NCBI RefSeq assembly: GCF_012395835.1
Contig: NZ_JAAZSQ010000011.1
Location: forward strand, 7,829-62,605
From: Arthrobacter mobilis
Lineage (GTDB): Bacteria; Actinomycetota; Actinomycetes; Actinomycetales; Micrococcaceae
DNA length: 54,777 nucleotides
Direction of reading: 5' to 3'
Positions 33,567-43,486 of the stretch are shown here, one piece after another (positions within the stretch are counted from its first letter, which is position 1; the number at the start of each line of letters is the position of its first letter). A program made the translations under genes and the position numbers. Below the pieces are notes generated by a model that was given only the letters and a program-made list of their open reading frames with translations, had not been told where the DNA came from and did not search any database.

Positions 33567-35081
33567 ATGGCCTCCTCCGGTTTCGTGGAGCTGGAACGCA
33601 AATACGACGTCGACGACCATTCCCCGCTGCCGCCGCTTCACGAGCTGCCGGGCGTGAGCCGGGTCGAGCAGCCGGTCGAGCACCAGCTGGAAGCGGTGTA
33701 CTTCGACACCGAGGACCTGCTGCTGGCCTCCCGGGGTATCTCGCTGCGGCGCCGGACCGGCGGCGAGGACGCCGGTTGGCACCTGAAGATGCCGGCAGCC
33801 GGCGGCCGCCGTGAATTCCACGAACCGCTCGGCGACCATGCCGGCAATGTGCCCGCTCCGCTGCTGCAGCTGGTTCGCGTGCATGTAAGGGACAGGATTT
33901 TGGTTCCGGTGGCACGGCTGCAGACCCGGCGGGTCGTGCACCGGCTGCGCGGGCCCGGCGATGTGCACCTGGCCGATATGAGCGACGACCATGTGCAGGC
34001 CCGTTCTCCCGTGACCGGTGCCGTGGGCGCACGGTGGCGGGAGTGGGAACTCGAGCTGGCCGACGGCCGGCCGGAGCTGCTCGATGCCGGGGAGGACCTG
34101 TTCGCCGGCGCCGGCATCCGGCCCGCCGCCCACGAATCGAAGCTCAGGCGCGCGCTGGGCAGCCGTCCGGTCCCTGCGGTGGCCGCGGCGCCGCAGCCAA
34201 GGCGCAAAGGTCCCGCCGCCGCCGTCGTGCTCGCCTACCTGGACCAGCAGGTCCGCGCGCTCAAGGAGCAGGATCCGCTGGTGCGGCAGGACGCCGAGGA
34301 TTCGGTGCACCAGATGCGCCTGGCCACCCGGCGCCTGCGTTCGGCATTGGCCACGTACCGGAAACTGCTGGAGCCGGACACCGCCGGCCGGCTGCGCAGC
34401 GAGCTGAGGTGGCTGGCCCATGTCCTCGGCGATGCCCGGGATGCCGCCGTGATGCAGGAGCGGGTGGCTGGCATGCTCGAGAGCGAAGATGCCGACCTGG
34501 TGATGGGCCCGGTCAGCCGCCGGCTCGAGATCGACCTCGGACAGTCCTCCCGGGACGCCCGCGCCGCGGTGCTGCGGGCGCTGGACGAAGAGCGGTACTT
34601 CCGGCTGCTGGATGCCCTGGACGCGCTGCTGGCAGACCCGCCGCTGACGAAGCTGGGCTCGCAGCCTGCCCGCAAGGTGGTCCCGAAGCTGGTCCAGCGG
34701 GACCTGAAACGGCTCAAGCGCGCCGTCAAGGCGGCCAGGCGTGCACCCGCCGGGGAGAACCCGGATCTGCTGCTGCACGAAGCGCGCAAATGTGCCAAAC
34801 GGCTGCGCTATGCCGCCGAGGCCGCCGCCTCGGTCGCTCCCAAGCAGGCGCGGCGGCTGGCCGACGCCGCCCACGAGGTCCAGGACATCCTGGGCGGGCA
34901 CCAGGACAGCGTCGTCGCCCGGCAGCTGCTGCGCCGGCTCGGTGCCGAGTCCTTTGGCCTGGGTGAGAACGGTTTCACCTACGGCCGGCTGCACGCCCTG
35001 GAAGAGGCCGGGGCGGCAGACTCGGCGGCCCGGTTCCGGCAGGCGTGGAAGAATTTCCCGGCGGCCGCACTCGTGAAGTAG
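33567..35081 (+). CDS. CYTH and CHAD domain-containing protein
   Basis: 504 residues from ATG 33567 (a TTG is two codons earlier). The N-terminal CYTH domain (about 1-200) has the ELERKYDVDD signature and alternating Glu/Arg/Lys tunnel strands (HQLEAVYFDTEDLLLASRGI). The CHAD domain (about 220-500) is helical with conserved His (EDSVHQMRLATRRLRSAL and LLHEARKCAKRLRYAAEA). CYTH proteins hydrolyse or bind tripolyphosphate; CHAD binds polyphosphate. A polyphosphate-related role is inferred. It is divergent from ftsY. Confidence 0.9.
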   Translation: MASSGFVELERKYDVDDHSPLPPLHELPGVSRVEQPVEHQLEAVYFDTEDLLLASRGISLRRRTGGEDAGWHLKMPAAGGRREFHEPLGDHAGNVPAPLLQLVRVHVRDRILVPVARLQTRRVVHRLRGPGDVHLADMSDDHVQARSPVTGAVGARWREWELELADGRPELLDAGEDLFAGAGIRPAAHESKLRRALGSRPVPAVAAAPQPRRKGPAAAVVLAYLDQQVRALKEQDPLVRQDAEDSVHQMRLATRRLRSALATYRKLLEPDTAGRLRSELRWLAHVLGDARDAAVMQERVAGMLESEDADLVMGPVSRRLEIDLGQSSRDARAAVLRALDEERYFRLLDALDALLADPPLTKLGSQPARKVVPKLVQRDLKRLKRAVKAARRAPAGENPDLLLHEARKCAKRLRYAAEAAASVAPKQARRLADAAHEVQDILGGHQDSVVARQLLRRLGAESFGLGENGFTYGRLHALEEAGAADSAARFRQAWKNFPAAALVK

Positions 35082-35109
35082 GGGATCCGGCCGCCGGCAG
35101 CATCGTGTC

Positions 35110-35844
35110 ATGAAACCCTTCCTGTTCCTGTCGACAAGGCCGGAGGACCCGGCTGCGGACGAAGAATACGCGGCGGTGCTGCGCATCGGAGGCCTGCAGC
35201 CGGCGGAACTGCACCGCGTCCGGCTGGAGGCGGCACCGATGCCGGAGACCGACCTGGGGTACTACAGCGGCATCATCCTCGGAGGCAGCCCGTTCACGTC
35301 GAGCGACCCGCCGGAGCTGAAGTCCCCGGCCCAACTGCGGGTGGAAGCCGAACTGGCCAGGCTGCTGGATGTAGTGGTGGAGGCCGATTTCCCGTTCTTT
35401 GGCGCGTGCTATGGCGTGTCGACGCTGGGCGTCCACCAGGGCGGCAGCGTGGACCGGCGGTTCGGCGAGCCCGTCGGCGACGTCGAAATAGTCCTCGCCG
35501 ACGGCGCCGCCCGCGATCCGCTGCTGGCCGGGGTGCCCGAACGCTTCCGTGCGTTCGTAGGCCACAAGGAAGGCTGTTCCCGGCTTCCGGACGGTGCCGA
35601 ACTGCTGGCCGCATCAGCCAGCTGCCCGGTGCAGATGTTCCGCATCAAACGCAACCTCTACGCCACGCAGTTCCATCCTGAGCTGGACGTCGAGGGCCTG
35701 GTGACCCGGATCCGGATCTACCGCCACGCCGGCTACTTCCCGCCCGAGCAGGCGGAGGAGATCATCACCGTGGTCCGCCGCAGCAAGGTCACCGTCCCGC
35801 AGCAGATCCTGCGCAATTTCGTGGACCGCTACGCCTGGCACTGA
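35110..35844 (+). CDS. Class I glutamine amidotransferase-like protein
   Basis: 244 residues from ATG 35110. Catalytic Cys100 in PFFGACYGVS, with His189 and Glu191 in YATQFHPELD, the complete GATase-1 triad. There is no synthetase domain. The layout is that of stand-alone GuaA-like amidotransferases, possibly gamma-glutamyl hydrolases of small nitrogenous compounds. 28 bases after the CYTH-CHAD gene and probably in its operon; convergent with smc. Confidence 0.88.
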   Translation: MKPFLFLSTRPEDPAADEEYAAVLRIGGLQPAELHRVRLEAAPMPETDLGYYSGIILGGSPFTSSDPPELKSPAQLRVEAELARLLDVVVEADFPFFGACYGVSTLGVHQGGSVDRRFGEPVGDVEIVLADGAARDPLLAGVPERFRAFVGHKEGCSRLPDGAELLAASASCPVQMFRIKRNLYATQFHPELDVEGLVTRIRIYRHAGYFPPEQAEEIITVVRRSKVTVPQQILRNFVDRYAWH

Positions 35845-35896
35845 CCTGGCCGGGCGGGGTGGGGCAGGCGAGGTGGGCGGAAGCCGCGGGCCGGGC

Positions 35897-38800
35897 TCAG
35901 GCGCTGGCGGCGGTGATCCGCTGGGAGATCACGGTGGAGACGCCATCTCCGCGCATGGTGACCCCGTAAAGCGCGTCCGCAACCTCCATGGTGCGCTTCT
36001 GGTGGGTGATCACGATCAGCTGGCTGGACTCGCGCAGCTCTTCGAAGATGGTGATCAGCCGCCCGAGGTTGGTGTCGTCCAAGGCCGCCTCGACCTCGTC
36101 CATCACGTAGAACGGGGACGGGCGCGCCTTGAAGATCGACACCAGCAGTGCTACCGCCGTCAGCGAGCGCTCGCCGCCGGAGAGCAGCGACAGGCGCTTG
36201 ATCTTCTTGCCGGCAGGCCGGGCTTCGACTTCGATCCCGGTAGCCAGCATGTCGTCCGGGTCGGTGAGCACCAGCCGGCCCTCGCCGCCGGGAAACAGCC
36301 GGCCGAAAACGCGGACGAACTGCTCGGCGGTGTCCTTGAAGGCTTCGGCGAAGACCTGCTCCACGCGTTCGTCCACTTCGCGGATGATGTCCAGCAGGTC
36401 CTTGCGGCTGGCCTTCAGATCCTCCAGCTGGCTGCTCAGGAACTGGTGGCGTTCCTCCAGCGCGGCGAATTCCTCCAGGGCCAGCGGATTGACCTTGCCC
36501 AGGGCAGCCAGGTCCCGTTCGGCCTTCTTCAGACGCTTTTCCTGCTCGGCCCGCACAAACGGCACCGTCTCCAGGACCGGGTTGCCGTCCTCGTCCACCT
36601 CGGCGCGCAGCGCGGCCCACTTGTCCGGCTTGCCCTTTCCGCCCGCCGGGGCCTGGGTGACCGGGACCGGCTGGTCCGGCCCGTAGTGCGCCACCAGATG
36701 GTCTGCGGTCATGCCCAGCTCCTCGATGGCGCGGGTCTGCACCGCCTCGATCCGCAGCCGCTGCTGGGCCCGGGCCAGTTCGTCACGGTGTACCGCGTCC
36801 GTCAGCTTGCGCAGTTCCTCGGCCAGTGCCGCGGTGGCCGTGCGGACCTCGGCCAGTTCGGACTCCCAGGCCGCGCGCACCTCCTCGGCCGCGTCCCGCT
36901 CCCGGGCCGCGGTGTCCACGGAAACCTCCAGCCAGGCGAGCACCTCTTCGGCCCCCCGGGCCACGGCTGCCGCCTTGGCTGCCTGCAGCTGCCGCCGGCG
37001 CGCGCGTTCGGCCGCGGCGGCGCGGGCCTGCCGCTCGGTGGCCGCGGCGCGCTCCAGCGCCGCGGCCCGGTTGCTGAGCGCGGTGAGCTGCTCCTCGGCC
37101 GAGCGCAGCGCCAGCCGGGCGTCCATCTCGGCCTGCCGGGCGCCGGCGGCTTCGGCCGCGAGCGCATCCCGGCGCTGGGTGGACGGTTCCCCGGCCTCCG
37201 GCTCGTCGCCGGCATCCCGGGCGGCGCCCAAGCGGGCGGTGATCTCTGCCAGCGCCTGCTGCTCGGCCTGCAGGTTCTCCTCCGCGGCCGCCACCAGTTT
37301 CGCAAGCCGCGCACCCTCGGCCTCCGTGGAACGCAGCATCGAGCCGAGGGTGCCCAGGCGCTCGGCGACGGCGGCAATCCGTGCGTCCGAAGAGTTAAGT
37401 TCCTCCAGGGCGGCCTCGGCGCGCTGCTTGGCCTCGTTTCGGCGGGCGGAAGCGCCGGCGATGGCGAACTTGGCCCGTTCCAGGCGGGCCGTGGCGTCCT
37501 CCAGGTGGGCGGCGGTGTCCTCCACGGCAGCCTGCAGTTCGATCAGGCTGGGACCGCCGGCGGCACCTCCGCGGACGAGCCAGGAGGTGAACACGTCCCC
37601 CTCGCGGGTGACGGCGGTCAGGTCCGGACGGACGGCGATGATGTCACCGGCCGTCTGCAGGTCCTCGACAACGACGACGGCGCGGAGCAGGCCGGCGACC
37701 GCGCCGTCCAGTCCGCGGGCGGCCTGGACCAGGGAGGTGGCCGGCGTGGCTCCGGCCGGCAGGATGGCGGCCCCGGCATCGGTACGTTCGACGGCGCCCG
37801 CTCCCCGGCCGGCGGAGGCCGGAGCGTCCGCGATGACCAGGTGCACCCGGCCGGCGTCGCCGGCCTTCATCAGCTCCAGCGCCCGGACCGCTGCGTGCGC
37901 ATCGCGGACGGCCACGGCTTCGGCCGCGGAACCCAGGGCTGCCGCGATGGCCGCCTCGTAACCGGGTTTTACGGTAATCAGGTCCGCCAGCGGGGCCAGC
38001 ACGCCGTCGATCCCGGAGGCCAGCAGGACGGCGCTGCCGTCCCGGCGGTGCAGCCCCACCTCGAGAGCCTCCTTGCGCGCGGCGAGCGCGGCCCGCTCCC
38101 GTTCGGCCTCGCGCCGCGCTGCCGCGGCGTCCTCCAGTTCGGCCTCGATGGCCTCGAGGGCTTCCACCGCTTCCTCGTACGCGGCGTCCAGCCGCTCCTC
38201 GCCCGCCTCGGCACCTGCCGCCTGCGACTCCAGCGCGGCGAACTCGGCTTCGGCCTGCCGGCGCCGGTCCTCGCCTCCGGCGATCAGACCGCGCAGACGT
38301 CCGAGTTCGGCTTCGGCAGCTTCCACCCGCGACCGGGCGGTGCCCACCTTCCCGGCAAGCCTGGCCAGACCCTCCCGCCGGTCCGCGGCGGCGCGCAGCA
38401 CAGTGGTCAGCCGCCGGTCTTCCTCGGCTGCTGCCTGCTCGGCCGCGGCCCGCCGGCCGACGGCTTCCTCCAGCGCCGCCTGACGCTCTTCCAGCTCGAA
38501 TTCCAGGTCCACCTGTTCCTCGCGCACCTGGGCGGCCTGCTGCTCGAGCACCTCCGGGTCCCGGCCGGCATCGGCGGGGGCCTCGGCGCTGCCCAGCAGC
38601 CGCCGGCGCTCCCCCGCCAGGTTCGCCAGGGCACGGAAGCGCTCCCGCGCCGCGCAAAGCCGGTACCAGGCATCCCGGGCCGTGTTCACGCGCGGCGTCG
38701 CTTCCGCGGCCAGCAGTTCCAGTTCGGCCAACCGCCGGCGGCCGGCGTCCAGGTTCTTCTCCGCCTCGGCCTGCCGGGTCCTGGCCGCTGCCTCGTCCGC

Positions 38801-39535
38801 GGCTTCCTGCTCCAGGACCGACGTGAGCCGGACCAGCTCGTCGGCCAGCAGCCTGGCCCGGGCGTCCCGGACCTCGAACTGGACCTGCTGTGCCCGGCGC
38901 GCCACCTCGGCCTGCCTGCCGAGCGGCGTCAGCTGCCGCCGCAGCTCGGCAGTCAGGTCCGTGAGCCGGGTGAGGTTGGCCTGCATCGCCTCCAGCTTGC
39001 GGACGGTCTTTTCCTTGCGCCGGCGGTGCTTGAGGATGCCGGAGGCCTCCTCAATGAACCCGCGCCGGTCCTCCGGGGTGGCGTGCAGCACGCGGTCCAG
39101 CTGGCCCTGCCCGACGATCACGTGCATCTCGCGCCCCAAGCCGGAATCGCTGAGCAGCTCCTGGATATCCAGGAGCCGGCAGTTGTTGCCGTTGATGGCG
39201 TATTCCGAACCGCCGGCGCGGAAGAGGGTCCGGGAGATGGTGACCTCGGAGTATTCGATCGGCAGGGCGCCGTCGGTATTGTCGATGGTCAGGGACACCT
39301 GGGCCCGGCCCAGGGCCGGCCGGCCGGCGGTGCCGGCGAAGATGACGTCTTCCATCTTGCCGCCGCGGAGGGTCTTGGCGCCCTGTTCCCCCATGACCCA
39401 GGCGAGAGCATCCACCACGTTCGACTTTCCGGAGCCGTTGGGTCCCACTACAGCCGTGACGCCGGGCTCAAAGTCGAACGTGGTGGCGGAGGCGAATGAC
39501 TTAAAGCCCCGCACCGTCAGACTTTTCAAATGCAA
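35897..39535 (-). CDS. smc: Chromosome segregation protein SMC
   Basis: 1212 residues. Start is TTG 39535 (MHLKSLTVRGFKSFASATTF) with GGGAGA upstream; starting farther up adds a Cys/Arg-rich piece not in the family. Walker A GPNGSGKSNV (31-40), long coiled coils, a hinge at about 490-680, the signature LSGGERSLTAVAL and Walker B VMDEVEAALDD near the end. Forms the condensin complex with ScpA and ScpB. In most relatives mutM lies directly upstream; here an 8-kb block separates them. Confidence 0.97.
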   Translation of the reverse strand: MHLKSLTVRGFKSFASATTFDFEPGVTAVVGPNGSGKSNVVDALAWVMGEQGAKTLRGGKMEDVIFAGTAGRPALGRAQVSLTIDNTDGALPIEYSEVTISRTLFRAGGSEYAINGNNCRLLDIQELLSDSGLGREMHVIVGQGQLDRVLHATPEDRRGFIEEASGILKHRRRKEKTVRKLEAMQANLTRLTDLTAELRRQLTPLGRQAEVARRAQQVQFEVRDARARLLADELVRLTSVLEQEAADEAAARTRQAEAEKNLDAGRRRLAELELLAAEATPRVNTARDAWYRLCAARERFRALANLAGERRRLLGSAEAPADAGRDPEVLEQQAAQVREEQVDLEFELEERQAALEEAVGRRAAAEQAAAEEDRRLTTVLRAAADRREGLARLAGKVGTARSRVEAAEAELGRLRGLIAGGEDRRRQAEAEFAALESQAAGAEAGEERLDAAYEEAVEALEAIEAELEDAAAARREAERERAALAARKEALEVGLHRRDGSAVLLASGIDGVLAPLADLITVKPGYEAAIAAALGSAAEAVAVRDAHAAVRALELMKAGDAGRVHLVIADAPASAGRGAGAVERTDAGAAILPAGATPATSLVQAARGLDGAVAGLLRAVVVVEDLQTAGDIIAVRPDLTAVTREGDVFTSWLVRGGAAGGPSLIELQAAVEDTAAHLEDATARLERAKFAIAGASARRNEAKQRAEAALEELNSSDARIAAVAERLGTLGSMLRSTEAEGARLAKLVAAAEENLQAEQQALAEITARLGAARDAGDEPEAGEPSTQRRDALAAEAAGARQAEMDARLALRSAEEQLTALSNRAAALERAAATERQARAAAAERARRRQLQAAKAAAVARGAEEVLAWLEVSVDTAARERDAAEEVRAAWESELAEVRTATAALAEELRKLTDAVHRDELARAQQRLRIEAVQTRAIEELGMTADHLVAHYGPDQPVPVTQAPAGGKGKPDKWAALRAEVDEDGNPVLETVPFVRAEQEKRLKKAERDLAALGKVNPLALEEFAALEERHQFLSSQLEDLKASRKDLLDIIREVDERVEQVFAEAFKDTAEQFVRVFGRLFPGGEGRLVLTDPDDMLATGIEVEARPAGKKIKRLSLLSGGERSLTAVALLVSIFKARPSPFYVMDEVEAALDDTNLGRLITIFEELRESSQLIVITHQKRTMEVADALYGVTMRGDGVSTVISQRITAASA

Positions 39536-39809
39536 AGTATGTCTCCCGCAGCGCTGTCTTCCTGCCAACAATTTATCCTGTCAAGGACCAGGATCCCGGC
39601 AATGACGCGGTTTCCAGGGCGTTTCGCGCCGCCGGAACCCGGTTGTGGAGGATCAGTGAGGGTGCTGAAGGACCCTCCGGGGAGCGGAATCTATGCAAGT
39701 TCGGGCATGTGCGGGATCGGTGTCTCCGGGTGCATAGTTAAGATTTCGGCGCCCTCTTCGGGAAACCGGCGGCAGCGGCGCAGACAGGACATTAGATAAA
39801 GGCTGGATA
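39536..39809. other. Divergent promoter region of smc and oleA
   Basis: No gene seen. A 6-bp hairpin GAGGGT/ACCCTC stands at 39658-39677. An AT-richer patch (CATAGTTAAGATTT, 39731-39744, and ATTAGATAAAGG near the oleA start) could serve oleA. Confidence 0.35.
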
Positions 39810-40835
39810 TTGAGCGGTAACGCGACGTTTCGACATGACAATGCGGCACTGCTGGCCGTGAGCAGCGTTGAGGCCCCGGTGGTGGTCAGCTCCGCGGACT
39901 TCGACGAACGCCTGGCTCCCAGCCTGAAGCGCCTGCACCTGTCGAGGCGTCTGCTGGAACGGGTGGCCGGCGTCTCCGAACGTCGCTGGTGGTCCCCCGG
40001 GACCGGATTCGACGATGCCGCAATCGAGGCCGGCGCCAAGGCCCTGGCCGAGTCCGGCGTCGATCCCTCGCAGATCGGCCTGCTGATCAACACTTCGGTG
40101 ACCCGGCGCAACCTGGAACCCTCCGTGGCCGTGAAGATCCACCACGGGCTGAACCTGCCCTCCTCGGCGGTGAACTTCGACCTGGCCAATGCCTGCCTGG
40201 GTTTCGTCAACGGCGTGACCCTGGCGGCGAACATGATCGATTCGGGCCAGATCCGGTACGCCCTGATCGTGGCCGGCGAGGACGCGCAGCCCACCCAGGA
40301 AAACACCTTCCGGCGGCTGAACCACCCCGGGTCCACGCGGGAAGACTACCTGCGTGAGTTCGCCACCCTGACCCTGGGTTGCGGGGCCGCGGCGGCCGTC
40401 ATCGGCCCGGCGGACGCGCATCCGGGATCGCACCGGATCCTCGGCGGCGTCTCCCGCGCGGGCACTGAGCACCACCAGCTGTGCGTGGGCGGCCCGGACG
40501 GGATGTTCACCGACACCAAGGGTCTGCTGGACGGCGGCCTGGACCTGGTGGTGACCGCCTGGCACGAGGCGCATGCGGACGGCTGGGACTGGCGGTCCAT
40601 GGACCGGTACGTCACCCACCAGGTGTCCAACTCGTACACCAACGCCATCATCAAGGCGGTGAACCTGGCGCGCGACCGGGTGCCCATCACCTTCCCGAAA
40701 TGGGGCAACGTGGGTCCGGCCTCGCTGCCGATGACCCTGGCCCAGGAATCGCTGTCGCTGAGCGCCGGGGACCGGGTGCTCTGCATGGGCGTGGGGTCCG
40801 GGCTGAACACCACGATGATGGAGCTTGCGTGGTAG
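39810..40835 (+). CDS. oleA: OleA, acyl-CoA head-to-head condensing thiolase
   Basis: 341 residues from TTG 39810 behind AAAGG. Joins two fatty acyl-CoA molecules head to head to give a 2-alkyl-3-ketoacid, first step of long-chain olefin synthesis. FabH-like thiolase fold with Glu103 (RNLEPSVAV), Cys129 (LANACLGFVNG), His270 (YVTHQVSN) and Asn300 (PKWGNVGPAS). The Glu-Cys spacing of 26 residues and the positions of the others match the characterised Xanthomonas OleA. This separates it from FabH, which lacks that Glu. Its stop overlaps the start of oleBC. Confidence 0.92.
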   Translation: MSGNATFRHDNAALLAVSSVEAPVVVSSADFDERLAPSLKRLHLSRRLLERVAGVSERRWWSPGTGFDDAAIEAGAKALAESGVDPSQIGLLINTSVTRRNLEPSVAVKIHHGLNLPSSAVNFDLANACLGFVNGVTLAANMIDSGQIRYALIVAGEDAQPTQENTFRRLNHPGSTREDYLREFATLTLGCGAAAAVIGPADAHPGSHRILGGVSRAGTEHHQLCVGGPDGMFTDTKGLLDGGLDLVVTAWHEAHADGWDWRSMDRYVTHQVSNSYTNAIIKAVNLARDRVPITFPKWGNVGPASLPMTLAQESLSLSAGDRVLCMGVGSGLNTTMMELAW

Positions 40836-43486
40836 CAGAGCTCTGGCCCGGCGTGCCGGCAGCCTGGTCCCGGCGGATCCGCGTTCCATCCACCGCTGCC
40901 GCGGACCCGGCAGGCAGCCGGCACAACTGGCATCTGCTGGACAACGGCGAGGAACTGGCCGCCCGCGGCCTGGACCCGGTGGGGACGCTGCTGTGCGTGC
41001 ACGGCAATCCGACCTGGTCCTACCTCTGGCGCAGCCTGCTCGCCGCCGGCAGCAGCGGCCAGTCCGCACCGTGGCGGGTTATCGCCGTCGACCAGCTGGA
41101 CATGGGTTTTTCGGCACGCACGCGGGTCATCCGCCGGCTCGAGGACCGGATTACGGACCTGGGCGACCTGACCGGTGCGCTCGGCCTGTCCGGGCCGGTG
41201 GTCACGGTCGGGCATGACTGGGGCGGAATCATTTCCCTGGGCTGGGCAACCCGGCACCGCGAACAACTGGCCGGCGTGGTACTGACCAACACCGCCGTGC
41301 ACCCGGCAGGCCACCCGCTGCCGGCACCGCTGCAGCTGGCCCTGCACCCGGCGGTGCACCGGTGGGGCACAACGACCTCGGACGCCTTCGTGCGCGTGAC
41401 CCATGCGCTGGCCCGGCCGGCCCTGGCCCGGGAAGTGCGTGCGGCCTTCAGGGCACCGTACCGCGGCGCGGCGCGCCGGGCCGGCGTGGGCAACTTCGTG
41501 GCGGACATCCCGGCCGGCGAATCCCACCCCAGCTGGCCGGCGCTGGCCCGGGTGGCCGAAGACATCCGGGACCTGGAGGTGCCGGCGCTGCTGCTTTGGG
41601 GCCCGGAGGACCCGGTGTTCTCGGACCGCTACCTGCGCGACCTGATGGACCGGCTGCCGCACGCGGATGTGCACCGCTTCGAGGGCGCCGGGCACCTGCT
41701 GCCCGAGGACGTGGATGTTGCCGGGCCGGTGTTCAGCTGGCTGGGGTCCCGGGGCGGCGCCAATCCCGATGCGGCCGCCGACGGCCTTCCTCGACCGGCG
41801 GCGGTGGAGGCGGAGGCCTTCGTGCCGATGCTGGCGGAGCTGGACGGGCGGCGCCAGGACAGCTCCCCCGCCGTCGTCGACATGGCACCGCGGGTACCGG
41901 ACGGAGCCGTGCCCGGGCCGGTGACACTGACCTGGGCCGAGCTGGCACAGCGGGTGGACCGGCTCGCCGCAGGACTGTCCGGCATCGGGGTCAAGGCCGG
42001 GGACCGGGTCAGCCTGCTGGTGCCGCCGGGTATCGACCTGACCTGCCTGGCCTACGCATGCCTGCGGATCGGTGCCGTGATCGTGGTCGCCGACACCGGC
42101 CTGGGGACCAAGGGCCTGAGCCGGGCCATCCGCGGGGCCGGACCGGACTGGCTGGTCGGCGTCGAACGCGCCCTTGCCGCAGCCAGGCTGTTCGGCTGGC
42201 CAGGCGTGCGGATCAGCGCGACGGAGCTGGGCAGCACCGTGCGCCGGCTGTACGGGGTGGCGCACACCGTGCCGGAGCTGGAGGCGGACAGGCCACCTGG
42301 TCCCGATGCAGGCGCGGAGCGCCTTAGCCGGCCAACGGCGGATCCCGACGCGGACGCGGCGGTGCTCTTCACCTCGGGTTCGACCGGCCCGGCCAAGGGC
42401 GTCGTCTACACCCACCGGCAGCTGGCCGCCATGCGGGACACCCTGAAACAGACCTACGGACTGAAGGCCGGCACCGCGCTGGTGGCCGGCTTCGCCCCGT
42501 TCGCGCTGCTCGGGCCGGCCCTCGGCGCCACGTCGGCCACCCCGGACATGGACGTCACCGCCCCGCGCACGCTCAGTGCCGCCGCCCTGGCGGACGCGGC
42601 CGCCGCCGTCGGCGCCACCGCCGTCTTCGCCTCCCCGGCGGCCCTGGCCAATGTGCTGGCCACCGCCGGGACCCTGCAGGCGGGACAGCGCGACGCCTTC
42701 GCAGGGGTGGAGCTGCTGCTGTCCGCAGGTGCGCCCATCCCGGAGCCGCTGCTGGCGCAGGTCCAGGACCTGCTGCCCGCGGCCTCGCTGCACACCCCGT
42801 ACGGGATGACCGAGGCCCTGCCGGTGACCGACATCAGCCTGGAGCAGATCCGTGCCGCCGGCACGGGCAACGGTGTCTGCGTCGGCACTGCAGTGGCCGG
42901 GGCGCGCGTGGCCGTGGCCGCGCTGCGTCCGGACGGCAGCGTGGCGGATGAGGCGTCCGCCGAGCCCGGTGTCACGGGGGAGATCCTGGTCAGCGCCCCG
43001 CATGTCAAGGACCGGTACGACCGGCTCTGGATCACGCAGGAGCACAGTGCTTCGCTGCCGGGCTGGCACCGCACCGGCGACGTCGGGCATCTCGACGCCG
43101 AGGGCCGGCTGTGGGTCGAAGGCCGGCTGGGACACATCCTGACTACTGCGGACGGCGTGCGCACGCCGGTGGCGGCCGAGCAGCTGGCGGCAACTGCCGA
43201 CGGCGCGGGCCGGGCTGCCGTCGTCGGCATCGGCCCGGCCGGCGCGCAGGTGGCGGTGGCCGTCCTGGAGACGGTACCGCCGGCCAAGTCGGCGGGCCCG
43301 GCCCCGCAGGAACTGGCCCAGGCGGTCCGCAGCGCCGTGCTGAACGGGGCGGATCTGGAGCTGGCGGCAGTGCTGACAGTGAAGGACCTGCCGACGGATA
43401 TCCGGCACAACTCCAAGATCGACCGGACGGAGCTGGCCGTTTGGGCCGCCGAGGTGCTGGCCGGCGGAAAGGCGAAAAGGCCGTGA
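40829..43486 (+). CDS. oleBC: OleBC fusion: beta-lactone decarboxylase and beta-lactone synthetase
   Basis: 885 residues from GTG 40829, overlapping the oleA stop. Residues 1-310 are OleB, a haloalkane-dehalogenase-like hydrolase: HGNPTWSYLW, nucleophile Asp130 in VGHDWGG and His289 in EGAGHLLPED. It splits the cis-beta-lactone into olefin and CO2. Residues 335-885 are OleC, an adenylating enzyme: FTSGSTGPAKGVVYTH (515-530), TPYGMTEALPVTD, GWHRTGDVGHLD. It makes the beta-lactone from the beta-hydroxy acid. This fusion is known in actinobacteria. Both halves look complete. Confidence 0.92.
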   Translation: MVAELWPGVPAAWSRRIRVPSTAAADPAGSRHNWHLLDNGEELAARGLDPVGTLLCVHGNPTWSYLWRSLLAAGSSGQSAPWRVIAVDQLDMGFSARTRVIRRLEDRITDLGDLTGALGLSGPVVTVGHDWGGIISLGWATRHREQLAGVVLTNTAVHPAGHPLPAPLQLALHPAVHRWGTTTSDAFVRVTHALARPALAREVRAAFRAPYRGAARRAGVGNFVADIPAGESHPSWPALARVAEDIRDLEVPALLLWGPEDPVFSDRYLRDLMDRLPHADVHRFEGAGHLLPEDVDVAGPVFSWLGSRGGANPDAAADGLPRPAAVEAEAFVPMLAELDGRRQDSSPAVVDMAPRVPDGAVPGPVTLTWAELAQRVDRLAAGLSGIGVKAGDRVSLLVPPGIDLTCLAYACLRIGAVIVVADTGLGTKGLSRAIRGAGPDWLVGVERALAAARLFGWPGVRISATELGSTVRRLYGVAHTVPELEADRPPGPDAGAERLSRPTADPDADAAVLFTSGSTGPAKGVVYTHRQLAAMRDTLKQTYGLKAGTALVAGFAPFALLGPALGATSATPDMDVTAPRTLSAAALADAAAAVGATAVFASPAALANVLATAGTLQAGQRDAFAGVELLLSAGAPIPEPLLAQVQDLLPAASLHTPYGMTEALPVTDISLEQIRAAGTGNGVCVGTAVAGARVAVAALRPDGSVADEASAEPGVTGEILVSAPHVKDRYDRLWITQEHSASLPGWHRTGDVGHLDAEGRLWVEGRLGHILTTADGVRTPVAAEQLAATADGAGRAAVVGIGPAGAQVAVAVLETVPPAKSAGPAPQELAQAVRSAVLNGADLELAAVLTVKDLPTDIRHNSKIDRTELAVWAAEVLAGGKAKRP

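Noticed and set aside
35873-39499. 1208-codon plus-strand frame antisense to smc
   Set aside because: No domain can be seen; SMC on the minus strand is complete. The frame is a by-product of codon bias.
39810-40835. FabH (3-oxoacyl-ACP synthase III) as the call for the thiolase
   Set aside because: It has the OleA-specific Glu103 ahead of the Cys, the matching spacing, and lies in an operon with oleBC and oleD.
40346-43408. 1020-codon minus-strand frame antisense to oleBC
   Set aside because: No recognisable motif; oleBC has both catalytic domains intact and overlaps with its neighbours.
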